DNA of 64,000 bases from Ichthyophis bannanicus. Lineage: Eukaryota; Chordata; Amphibia; Gymnophiona; Ichthyophiidae. The position numbers and the translations under genes were made by a program. The notes below the pieces were generated by a model. That model did no database searches and was not told the origin of the DNA. It saw only the letters and a list, made by a program, of their open reading frames with translations. The stretch lies in the NCBI GenBank assembly GCA_033557465.1, contig CM066039.1:46219788-46283787 (forward strand), in the 5' to 3' direction. The first letter of the stretch is position 1. Every line of letters begins with the position of its first letter. This document shows, in pieces, positions 1 through 9,100 of this stretch.

Positions 1-2
1 TC

Positions 3-1262
3 ATCAGAGCAGCGTCCGCTCTGGAGGTCACCAACGCCGCGCGCCGCACGGTGACTCTTCTGCAGTACTTGGGCTTTGTTATAAACTTTGCAAAGTCCAC
101 TTTGCTCCCCTCACAGGATCTCGAGTTCATCGGCGCAAGGCTGCACACTCCTCAGGCGCGTGCGTACCTACCGCTCGACAGGGCTCAACGGCTCATGGAC
201 CTAGCCGACCGTTTTCGCAGCCAGCCCCTGGTCTCCGCCAGGCGCTTCCTGAGACTACTCGGCCATATGGCTTCCACTGTCCATGTGACCCCCAATGCCC
301 GCCTGAATATGCGGCCTGCTCAATGGTGTCTCCGCCGGCAGTGGCGACAAGCCACAGGCGGCCTAGCAGACCTAGTGCGCGTCTCCGAGCCGCTGCTCTC
401 GTCTCTCCGGTGGTGGCTTCAGCGGCCGAACCTGATATTCGGCATGCCTTTCCAGTCACCTCAGCCGGCCCGGGTGCTGACAACAGATGCATCCCTCCTG
501 GGCTGGGGAGCGCATTGCCAAGGGGCACGTACTCAGGGCCTCTGGACCACGTGGGAGTCTGCTCAGCAGATCAACTTCCTGGAGCTCAGGGCGATCCGCC
601 TGGCTCTCAAGGCCTTCTCCCACCTGACTTCTCACCAGTCCGTCCTTGTCCAGATGGACAATCAAGTTGCCATGTTCTACGTGAACAAGCAGGGGGGCAC
701 GGGCTCCTTCCTCCTCTGTCGGGAGGCACAGAAGCTCTGCTCTTGGGCCGTCAGTCACGGCGTTCTCCTCAAGGCAGTTTATCTCCCAGGCCAAGAGAAT
801 TGCCTGGCGGACAAACTCAGCAGGATCCTCCAGCCGCACGAGTGGCGTCTGGATCCCTTGGTAGTTCAGAAGCTCTTTCAAAAGTGGGGCCTCCCCACGG
901 TGGATCTCTTTGCCAGTCCTCACAACCGGCAACTTCCTCGCTTCTGCTCTCGTCAGCCACACCCCCTTCGGGTTGCGGCGGACGCTTTTCTACTCTCATG
1001 GTCGGGGAGCCTTCTGTATGCTTTCCCTCCCATCCCGCTAGTCTCTCGGACTCTCTTCAAGGTTCTCCGAGACAAAGCCTTCATGATCCTGGTGGCTCCT
1101 CGCTGGCCCAGACAGCCGTGGTTTCCACTCCTGCTGCAATTAGCGGTGGAGGATCCGTTCCCTCTGGGGTTTCAACCGGATCTCCTCACTCAGGATCAGG
1201 GGTCTCTGCTACACCCCAACCTCAGGTCTCTCAATCTAATGGCCTGGCTGCTGAGAGGGTAG
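3..1262 (+). CDS. DIRS reverse transcriptase (C-terminal part) and RNase H, partial
   Basis: The frame is open from base 3 to the TAG at 1260-1262, so the true start is upstream. The first residues (IRAASALEVT) match the stretch that follows the catalytic YLDD motif in DIRS reverse transcriptases; the catalytic core itself is outside the window. The RT thumb and connection follow. RNase H begins at LTTDASLLGWGAHC (about 477-518) with later acidic sites in NFLELRA and QMDNQVAMFYVNKQGG, ending at LADKLSRI. A further conserved DIRS stretch, TVDLFASPHNRQLPRF, lies at about 897-945. The protein would copy the element RNA and degrade the RNA strand of the hybrid. It ends just inside the start of the recombinase frame, an overlap usual for DIRS. 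Recognition is by motif; the subfamily is not determined. Confidence 0.88.
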   Translation: MRAASALEVTNAARRTVTLLQYLGFVINFAKSTLLPSQDLEFIGARLHTPQARAYLPLDRAQRLMDLADRFRSQPLVSARRFLRLLGHMASTVHVTPNARLNMRPAQWCLRRQWRQATGGLADLVRVSEPLLSSLRWWLQRPNLIFGMPFQSPQPARVLTTDASLLGWGAHCQGARTQGLWTTWESAQQINFLELRAIRLALKAFSHLTSHQSVLVQMDNQVAMFYVNKQGGTGSFLLCREAQKLCSWAVSHGVLLKAVYLPGQENCLADKLSRILQPHEWRLDPLVVQKLFQKWGLPTVDLFASPHNRQLPRFCSRQPHPLRVAADAFLLSWSGSLLYAFPPIPLVSRTLFKVLRDKAFMILVAPRWPRQPWFPLLLQLAVEDPFPLGFQPDLLTQDQGSLLHPNLRSLNLMAWLLRG

Positions 1263-2299
1263 TCCTTGCTCCCCTTCTCCTGCCGGCAGAGGTGGAAGAG
1301 GTCGTCCTAGCTTCTCGGCGACCTTCTACCCGCAAATGCTACGCCCTTAAATGGCGTCGCTTTTCCGTTTGGTGTAGCCAACAGTCTCAGGATCCCTTCT
1401 CCTGCCCGGTGTCGGTGATCCTGCAGTACTTGCTATACCTCTCTAATCTGGGACTTAAGTCCAACTCCGTCAAAGTTCACCTCAGTGCTCTTTCAGCACA
1501 TCATGTGCCGGTGGACGGCAGACCTCTTTCCAGCGACCCTCTTGTAGCGAGGTTTCTCCGAGGTCTCCTTCTACTTAAACCACCTCTGCGCCCGCCAGCG
1601 CCTGACTGGGATCTGAATGTGGTTTTACAGCGGATCACCTGTCCGCCTTTTGAACCTATGGCTACCTGTTCTCTCCGTTTTCTTTCTTGGAAAACACTGT
1701 TCTTGATAGCCCTCACTTCCGCTAGACGCGTAAGTGAATTGCAGGCCCTCGTGTCTGATCCCCCTTACACTCGGTTCTACAAAAATAGGGTAGTCCTACG
1801 GACTCACCCAAAATTTCTTCCAAAAGTGGTCTCCCCTTTTCACATCAATCAGGAGGTGGTACTTCCAACCTTCTTTCCCAGACCACACTCCAGCCGAGCT
1901 GAAACGGTCCTCCATACCCTGGACTGTAGAAGGGCTTTGAACTTCTACCTTGACCGTACGCGGGAGCACCGTAAAGCTGCTCAGCTTTTTGTGTCTTTTG
2001 ACCCCAATAAATTGGGGCTCCCGGTCTCCAAGCGTACTCTGTCCATCTGGGTTGCGGACTGTATCTCTTGGGCTTATGGGGCAGCTGGACTCTCCTTGGA
2101 AGGTCGAGTCACGGCTCACTGCGTTCGGGCAAAGGCTACGTCAGTGGCTTACCTCCGCTCTGTTCCGCTGGCAGACATCTGCCGGGCCGCTACTTGGTCT
2201 TCGAGCCAGACTTTTGCGGTCCATTACTGTCTCGAGAGGGAGTCCCGCAGGGACAGTGCTTTCGGACAGGCAGTCCTCCGTAATCTCTTCGAGGTCTGA
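1190..2299 (+). CDS. DIRS tyrosine recombinase
   Basis: This frame differs from the RT-RNase H frame and stays open to the TGA at 2297-2299. The N-terminal core-binding half is near PSTRKCYALKWRRFSVWC. In the catalytic half, Arg I is the codon at 1727-1729 in SARRVSELQAL, the HxxR box is HCVR at 2117-2128, and the nucleophile Tyr is at 2225-2227 in FAVHYCLE. These residues let the enzyme join the circular DNA copy to the target without a staggered-cut integrase. The start is uncertain: no ATG in this frame lies near the domain start, so translation may use the overlap with the upstream frame, and 1190 is only a practical boundary. The gene looks intact, unlike the recombinase at 54900-55915. 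Confidence 0.88.
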   Translation, partial: SGSGVSATPQPQVSQSNGLAAERVVLAPLLLPAEVEEVVLASRRPSTRKCYALKWRRFSVWCSQQSQDPFSCPVSVILQYLLYLSNLGLKSNSVKVHLSALSAHHVPVDGRPLSSDPLVARFLRGLLLLKPPLRPPAPDWDLNVVLQRITCPPFEPMATCSLRFLSWKTLFLIALTSARRVSELQALVSDPPYTRFYKNRVVLRTHPKFLPKVVSPFHINQEVVLPTFFPRPHSSRAETVLHTLDCRRALNFYLDRTREHRKAAQLFVSFDPNKLGLPVSKRTLSIWVADCISWAYGAAGLSLEGRVTAHCVRAKATSVAYLRSVPLADICRAATWSSSQTFAVHYCLERESRRDSAFGQAVLRNLFEV

Positions 2300-2435
2300 G
2301 CAACTCCTACCCTCCATCCCGGATGTGGGCTACCGGTGGGTAATAATTCAGCGAAGATTCTTTCCTTCTGTGCTGCTGAGCTAGAGGGAGCTCATTTTTG
2401 TGCTTAGGGTCTCCGGTAGCCTTGAGCTTGGGAGT

Positions 2436-2809
2436 CCCATAAGTGAGGACTGACTTCCTGCTTGGTCCTGGAGAAAGCGTAGTTACTCACCTGTAACAGG
2501 TGTTCTCCAGGAGCAGCAGGAATCAGTCCTCACAACCCTCCCTCCTCCCCTTGGAGTTGCAATCATCTGCTTTAGTTTTTTGCAAATTTTTCTGCTGTCT
2601 TTTTTAGCTATGTCATCTGACTGGCTAAGATGGCACCCTTGGGCGGGAAGGGGACCGCGCATGCGCGCTGCAATTCCCAAAGGCTTTCTTTGAAAGCTGG
2701 GGAAAATTGCTCCGCGAGGGCTCCGTCGGCGCCGACATCACCCATAAGTGAGGACTGATTCCTGCTGCTCCTGGAGAACACCTGTTACAGGTGAGTAACT
2801 ACGCTTTCT
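2436..2809. repeat. DIRS A terminal and internal complementary repeats
   Basis: A 62-bp arm at 2472-2533 is an exact inverted copy of 2748-2809. In addition 2447-2475 is nearly the inverse of 2505-2533, giving a compact palindrome with the motif GTGAGGACTGA on its outer side. A palindrome just after the recombinase, followed by a separated terminal inverted repeat, is the layout expected for the DIRS circle-junction and right terminal repeat. Element B shows the same layout at 56436-56815 with a different sequence. Confidence 0.85.
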
Positions 2810-4889
2810 AGTACTTTATAATCTATGCCTGCACTTTGTGCTCTGACCATACTCCACTCATGTGCATGTTATTAAACAACATGCATAGTTTTATGCCGGT
2901 CAATATTTTATAAGAGGTCCTTAATGCATGTTACTGACTAAAATATCCCCCAGTTAGGTGCGTACTTGGTATCTGAAAGTATGCAGCCTTTATAAAATTG
3001 CCCACTGAGGTGGTTATTCCAGAACACGACTTAGCCAGTCAGATGCGAGGGAACAACGTTTTCCACGTGAAAACGTCTAGTACCGTATGCTGAGACCATG
3101 TGACCGTATATGTATACAGCGCAAGCACGGGGATTGCAGAACATGGGAAGGAGGGGGTGGAACAGGGGCATGGCCACAGTGGAGATGCATAAAGCATATC
3201 CCAGAAAGGGCCATGTACGTTGACAAAGCAACCCGCGTATGTCCAAGTTAGTCCTGCGGAAACGCGGAATAATGGCAGGACTTAGTAAATATTCTGCTGC
3301 ACTGTGCAATGCATCCCATATAGCTGCCTGGCCGTGACCAGAATGTTTTGCTCCGCTGTGCCTGCAGTCAGGGAAAACACCAGATGCAGTTGCACAGAAC
3401 AGAAAACTGAGGTGAGGGCTGCATGGCAAGGAGACAATGATAAAACCCCCACAGAAATATGAAGGAGTGCACCAGTGTTACATCAGGCAATGCTGACATT
3501 GGCTGCTTGTGCTAAGGGGGCCGATCCAGGGTTTCCTTATGTTCCTGAGGACCACACCAATGTGCTGGTTGCTGGATTCCGTGTACCCCTTGCTATAAAG
3601 TTATACCAGTTGATGCTGCTAGGTGTAGGACAGCATGTTTGCAGATATATGTGAATGTGCGACTACACATAACATTGTGTGTGTGTGTGTGTGCGGTATG
3701 TGTGTTGCACAGAAGAATCCAGTGTGCTCATCCACACAGCTGTGGGGGACATGAATGGCTTGCTGATGCCTGGACCATAGGGACGACTACACCCTCACCA
3801 GATGCCAGTGTGAGTGGGCTGAACAGATCCTCCATAGCTAGTTGGCCAAATATATCCATGTCGCCAAGAGGGGACACACAGAATGTGAGCATTCAGCAGT
3901 GCACATAGCACTAATACCTGCCCGTGTGCACCATCATTGGTCCCTACCCATGTGTACATTTGTAGAAGGCGACGATGGTGTCTTTAGGCAGGTCTTTGGG
4001 GTGTTTGCACTGCTGCATGCTCCCATTCCGTGGGCATGTACCATTCCGTGACAGGACTATGTTCAGACATTTTGCTATGAAGGACATGACCTGCTTTGCA
4101 CTGGTCCTCACGTGGCATTGCACAGACATGTTCCAGAGATGTCCAAACATACATACCTGGGAGGGGGGGGGGGAGGTCTGTAGTGTTGTGCTGCATCTTG
4201 TGTCACACAGATCAGTCTCTACTGGGTTTCATACAAGCTTCCAGAGCAGTGAGATGACTTTGCAATATTCTGGGCATCCGACCGGCTGGTTGCTATAGTC
4301 TACCTTCCATCCACATATATGTGTCATCTGCTTTCATGACCTGTTTGAAATACACAACCATACTAACGTGGAGGGAATTCTTAATGTGTACTGTTTGCAT
4401 CAGGACATCACAGTCAATGGGTGCTGCAACTCCGGAGATGCACTTTTTACATGGGGGTGTGGCCATTCCTGGGTTTGTTGTGGAGAAAGACGGGATCATA
4501 TATGTCCGTCTTTTTTGAATAGCGTGAGCGCGGGGATGTACGCAGCTGTTGCCTGCATGTACCAGTCTCTCAAGCACCATAGTGCTTTGTTTGCACCGTG
4601 GCGAATATGTCTCTGTGCATGATTCTGGACCCGCGACTGTGTCTCTCCCCGCAGCTGCAGGATCACGTTTCGTTTTCGGTTTGGATGTGACCGCAGGACA
4701 GACATGCATATACTGGAATTGGCCTCCATGTGGATTCAATGAATCTACTCATATTACTCACCAGCACACATGTGTGGATTCCAATCTAGCCTTTAAAACT
4801 TTACTCCTTTATGCCTTGCCCTGAATCACTCTGCAGCTAGAGGTACTCAAGAGAAGGCTGGACTCTATGAACCTTTCAAAATAACCAGC
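2810..4889. other. Unassigned sequence, no gene seen
   Basis: No open frame here resembles a known protein. Simple tracts include a GT repeat at about 3675-3692 and a G run near 4162-4174. The CA/TG-rich texture is like 12088-15431 and 60100-62700, which may mean an old, unrecognised transposon, but I could not align it to either. Confidence 0.5.
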
Positions 4890-4895
4890 AGTGAA

Positions 4896-5190
4896 TCAGG
4901 GCTGGCACGTCGACTAGACAAGCTAGACGGCTGCCTAGGGTGACAGACCTCTGTGGGCAGCAGGCCAGGTGCTTCGGCACACAAGGCTTGCTGCATCCGA
5001 AAGGAGGAGGGCAGCGCAGCTGGGGCCTCTGCCTGGGGCAGCAGAAACCCTTGGGCTGGCCCAGAGGTAATTGCAGAGACGGACACGCACGTGTGTGCAC
5101 GCACACTCCGGCTCTCTGGAGCTGCAGGGGATTTCTGGAGGGAGGGGGGAGGCCCTGCTGGTGCTGGTGGAGAGACAGAGGAGCTGAGCA
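4896..5190. mobile_element. Possible hAT-like non-autonomous remnant (left end)
   Basis: The start CAGGGCTGGCACG and the following TAGACAAGCTAGACGGCTGCC match, in reverse complement, the right end of the foldback element at 15721-16120. No matching right end or target duplication was found, so the extent is approximate. Confidence 0.45.
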
Positions 5191-5211
5191 GACACCTTTG
5201 ATTTGTTCCAG

Positions 5212-5341
5212 AGAAATAACCCCCTGGAAGCAGTGGAGAGTCTTGGACGCTCCGACAGCTGGCAGAATGCCAGTAGTAGCTCAGGCTCTGAGGCAGACAC
5301 TCCAAGCACAGCTCAGACGCTTATTTATAACTCCCGTTAAG
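5212..5341 (+). CDS. Candidate internal or terminal host exon, unidentified
   Basis: A pyrimidine-leaning tract ending in TTTGTTCCAG precedes 5212, and the donor-like GTAATG starts at 5342. From 5212 one frame reads RNNPLEAVESLGRSDSWQ and then NASSSSGSEADTPST, a polar, serine-rich stretch that looks like real protein, ending YNSR and a TAA at 5338-5340. A second frame is open straight through to the donor (ending ITPVK), so the two frames give conflicting pictures: a terminal exon with a chance donor, or an internal exon in the other frame. I do not recognise the protein. No neighbouring exon was found, so chance cannot be excluded. Confidence 0.3.
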
Positions 5342-6289
5342 GTAATGAGGAACCATCCAGACTGTCAGTTCAATAGTTCACTCCCTCACCCCCTCCTCAC
5401 CATCTTCCAGTGCTGCTGTTTCTTGCAACCCTTCTGCTCTCTTCCTTCTCACATCCTCCAAGGCTTTCCTCCTTATGCCCATCCAGCGCTTTCTGTCCTC
5501 GCACCCCCTCCTTCTCCCCCCAGCTCCTTGCACCCCTCCACTAGTCCCTGGCATAGCTGCCCTGCTCTGTGACCCCATCACCTGGTGCATGATAATAGGT
5601 CCCCCTCTGTGATGCTGTAGGCAGCAGATTGTCCTGCGTGCACTGGGAAGGCTGCCACACTCCACCGGCTGGGAGGGATGGGCTTGCGGCAAACAGCCGG
5701 ATGGCTGAGAGAAGTGGAGAAATTTGAAATCTGGTTCATAAGGAAGGAGAGAAAATGTGTGGCCTTTAGCAGTTGGATTGCAGGAGTATTGCTCTTGGTG
5801 GCGAGAAATGGAAACCCCTCGAATGAAGGGCTCCTTTCTAAAACGATAGCATGTTCTCCAGAAATAGAGGGTTTATCTCCCCATAGATGTGAAAGTACTC
5901 CAGGCATACAGGACTCATTTCCCAGTCCTAATGAATAAAGCATTTATCTTCCAGAAGATTATGTAAATGATGTCTCTGCGGAAGAAGCTTTGTTTTACCG
6001 TAGGATGCAGGAAGACTCTTTTTCGCTTGAACTGAAGTCAGATGCCAGGGGTACAGGCTTGGTCTTTCTGTCTATAGCGGGACACAAGGACATGTCCTTC
6101 AGGATCCTGGCTCTTGGAAGCAGCTCTTTCCCACAGAGAGGCTGCACTGTCTGGAAAACAGAGCAGTATATGGGGACGGGAGCATCCTTAACACTCACGT
6201 TGAGTGGTGCCTGCTGTAAGCATTGCACAAAGGCGTGTTTCGCTGAAGGCGTGCATGGTGGCTGTATGTGAGTGACTAGATCGAGCACT
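5342..6289. other. Unassigned sequence, no gene seen
   Basis: There are short frames only, none with recognisable motifs. A C/T-rich stretch at about 5385-5570 is low complexity. Confidence 0.5.
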
Positions 6290-6960
6290 TAAGATTTACG
6301 AGGGGATTAATGAATGAATGGATCCCCACCTCTGGGAATGGAGAGGTTATGAGTGGTGGTGGGGGCTAAATGATCAAGTGAATGGAGGTATCAGTAGGTA
6401 CTGGGGCTGAGTGAGTGATTAAGTGGATGGGAGGACTGGATATATGACAGGTTATGAGTAGAGGGAGGATGATCGAATGCATATCTATAGGGTTACTGGT
6501 GGCAGAGTGAGCCAGTGAGTAGATGGGGCTTTTGATCGAGACAGACAGATACAGTGAGCGCAAGGGAAGGGGGGATTATAAGTATCAAAGTACTTTCTGA
6601 GTAAAATGAGGCTGCGAGGAGTGGTCAGGTGAGTTAATGGGTTGGATTAGTGGTGGAGATGCAGAATGAATGGATAGGGGTTTATAAGTATTAGGCCATT
6701 GCTGGATGAAAGAGTGGATGCAGAGGATATGACTAGTAGGTTAATAAGTGAGTTAAAGTGAGGGGTTAGTTGCGGAGGGACTGATTGAGGAGTAGCTGGG
6801 TGTATAAGTGTCAGGGGTTTGTAGTGAACAGGTGAATTGGAGTTGGTGGCATGAGGTTGTTGTGAGTGAATGGTCGGCGATGAGCTTATTAGTGGGTTGA
6901 GTGAATGCAGGGGAAGTTAAAAATGCCCTGCTGCAAAGAGTGAAGGGGGCGGAGGGGTGT
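6290..6960 (+). repeat. Degenerate minisatellite, GAATGGATGG / GTGAGTGA type
   Basis: The stretch is built from loosely repeated GAATGAATGGAT, AGTGAGTGATTAAGTGGATGG and similar G/A/T-rich words with almost no C on this strand. No fixed unit length survives. Its strand asymmetry makes long C-poor frames on this strand and false frames on the other. Confidence 0.6.
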
Positions 6961-7567
6961 AATTAGAAAGATAAATAGCGTACTGGTTTTCAGGGACCCC
7001 TGCTTCCTTTTAGCACCCCCCCCTTCATCTCTCCTATGTGTATCTTCTCGTGCAGTCAGGGCCTGGATCCCACCAGCCAGGCTGCCTCCTATCTTTGTAC
7101 TTCCTCAGCAGGTGGGACCTGGGCTATTTCCCCTTTCTGCCATCCGCAGACTCAAGCACGTCTGTGGGACTTGGCTGAAACAGTCCTGATAAAGTTTGTC
7201 TCGGTAGGATAGCAGGGGTTGTGCGAGTGGGTGTCTGGGCATAGTGTGTGTCGTGATTGCTGGTCTATGTGAGAAGCGTATGCGTGAGTAAATCAGTGCT
7301 ATGATGTGCACATTTATTTCCGCAAGGAGAGCAAAATGTGTTATCTGTGGAGATGCGAGGGTTGGATGTCAGAGGGTGGGAGATATGTGTGTGTTTGTTG
7401 GAAGCTGTGCATGGGTGTTTGTGTGTGCTTTTGTCGTGGGTGTCTCTTGTGAGTGCAAGGGGGATGTATGCATTGGCACAGGGCTGCATGTTTGTGTGTA
7501 AGTATGTATGTCGGGGAATATGTGTCAGCAGTGTGGGGGTAGAATGTGTGTTGGCTGTGGGCATGTA
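6961..7567. other. Unassigned, ending in a TG-rich stretch
   Basis: No gene is seen. The last 250 bases are rich in TGTG words without forming a clean dinucleotide array. The word GGTGGGACCTGGGCT at 7111 recurs at 8085 and 8200. Confidence 0.5.
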
Positions 7568-7925
7568 GGTCCCTCTCTCTTTCTCCCTTGCACTTTCTCC
7601 CTCCTCTTGCACTGTTCCCCTCCCTACTCTTTACCACTGTCCCTCCTCTCCTGCCACCTATCTATGCACTGGGTCCTTTCCTTGCCACCGCCCCTCACTT
7701 CCTCCTGCTTTCCCTACCTTGCACTTCCCCTTCCTTTAAGCTCCACCTCTCACCCCCCCACCCACCCCTTTCTTTATGCTTTACCCCTCACTTCTCTAAC
7801 CCCAGCCCTTCCCTTCCCTTCCCCTCTCTTCTCTAGCCATTCCTCTTCCCTTATGCTCTGCCCCTCCCCCCTCCCCTCTTATTCTCCTAACCCTACTCTC
7901 CCATCCTGCCCCTTCTCTAGCAATC
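7568..7925 (+). repeat. Polypyrimidine tract
   Basis: About 350 bases are mostly C and T on the plus strand, with CCCTTCC and CTCTCC words. The open frames across it are low-complexity Ser/Pro/Leu translations, not genes. Confidence 0.75.
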
Positions 7926-7944
7926 TTCACAGGCAGGACAGGGG

Positions 7945-7998
7945 ACTCCTGCCAGCTCTTCTGTGGGCGGCACTCCTGCCAGCTCTTCTGTGGGCGGC
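7945..7998 (+). repeat. 27-bp perfect tandem duplication
   Basis: The unit beginning ACTCCTGCCAGCTC and ending GGGCGGC occurs at 7945-7971 and again at 7972-7998 without a visible difference, so the duplication is recent. Confidence 0.85.
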
Positions 7999-8029
7999 AC
8001 TCTCTTCTCTCTGCTGGCAGGACTGATTG

Positions 8030-8310
8030 GAACCCTGGCACCTATTGTCTGCTGTGCTTCTGCCTTCTCTTCTTTTTGTTAGCAGGTGGGGCCCGGGCTC
8101 CCTGCCTGCCACTTTGCCATTGGTATCTTCTCTTCGTCAGTAGGCAGGGTCAGGCTTGTTGTCTACCATGATGTTGCTGGTCTTGTTTCTTCTTTGGAAG
8201 GTGGGGCCTGGGCTCCCCATATGCCATAATGCACCATCTTCTGTCTTCTTCACCCATCTGTGACTGTCTGCCTGTCGTGTTCTTTCTCGGTAGGCATAGC
8301 CTTGCTTGCA
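8030..8310 (+). repeat. Degenerate tandem repeat, about 115-bp period
   Basis: GGTGGGGCCCGGGCTCCC at 8085 recurs as GGTGGGGCCTGGGCTCCC at 8200, 115 bases on, each preceded by a TCTTCTTT-type tract and followed by TGCCA. A relative of the unit is seen at 7111. The copies are diverged. Confidence 0.55.
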
Positions 8311-8589
8311 CATGTGCAAAGAAAGTTGCGCCTACGGCCAGACGAACAGACAAATGGATGGATTGACCTTCACCGATAGGCAGCTTCGCCTGATGCAAAA
8401 CATGCCTAACAAGGAAAATGTATTGGGGATTTTAGTTGATTATAAATTGGGAATGAAAGCATAAGGCCAGTTTGCAGCAGCACTGAATTAAGCTGATGGT
8501 CAGCACAAAGTATAAAGACTCTCTCCTCTCATTGTATATTAGGTGCTTGTCTGAACACATTTGGAGATGAGTTTTGGGCAGCCATCTTC

Positions 8590-8860
8590 ATAAAAGATCT
8601 CCAAAGGTTAGAAAAGGTCCGCAGAAAGGCACTAAAATAATAAAGGCGATATAGAGGCTTGTGTTTGCTTAGGGATAATCTAAACGGAGACTGTTTACAT
8701 TAGAAAAAAGAAAGTCAAAGGGAGATATAATCACACTGTACAAATATATTAGAGGACCTTTTCACCAGAGCTGTTACAAGCACAACAAGAGATCCTCTGA
8801 GATTATGGGACCTTGTATTTATTTTTTAACTCAGAGCAGTAAGAGTGTGAGTAGACTATT
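8590..8860 (+). mobile_element. CR1/L2-like LINE fragment, RT C-terminus
   Basis: Translating across stops gives LEKVRRKALK and then LEKRKSKGDIITLYKYI, the conserved region after the RT fingers/palm in CR1- and L2-type LINEs. It is a decayed fragment with no full open frame. Confidence 0.7.
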
Positions 8861-8871
8861 CTCATAATGCA

Positions 8872-9100
8872 TATTTTATTTATTTATTTATTTATTTGCA
8901 GTCTCTTTTATACCGCGCTATTCGACATCAGTGCGGTTTACAATGAACATAAGAGTTGCACATCTCAATTTCGTGATTTGTGCTTACAGTGAAACAGGTA
9001 TAATAACTTGGGTATACATTAAACAGGAAAATTAAACTTGGGTATGCATATCAATGCAAAACCAGTTCAGCATCCAACAAACAGGGAACTTACTGTAGAT
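8872..9100 (-). mobile_element. SINE-like or LINE-tail element with a (TATT)n end
   Basis: A TATT repeat at about 8876-8900 is followed by TATACCGCGCTATTCGACAT and AGTGCGGTTTACA. The same words follow a TTTATT tract at 37212-37400, so this is one repeat family. The A/T tail at the left places the element on the minus strand. Confidence 0.6.

Larger units (their letters stand above)
1..2809 (+). mobile_element. DIRS-type retrotransposon A, right-hand part
   Basis: The window opens inside this element. In order it holds the end of a reverse transcriptase, an RNase H, a tyrosine recombinase in another frame, and a non-coding tail with palindromic and inverted repeats ending near 2809. DIRS elements use a tyrosine recombinase instead of an integrase and end in unusual inverted or split repeats, and both traits are seen here. 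The coding parts have no internal stops, so this is a young copy compared with the second DIRS at 50450-56815. The left end lies outside the window. Confidence 0.9.

Noticed and set aside
193..962. Minus-strand frames opposite the DIRS RT-RNase H
   Set aside because: The plus-strand frame has clear RT and RNase H motifs; the others are shadows.
7301..8026. Frames of 66-172 codons across the TG- and CT-rich tracts
   Set aside because: They are translations of low-complexity sequence with no domain.
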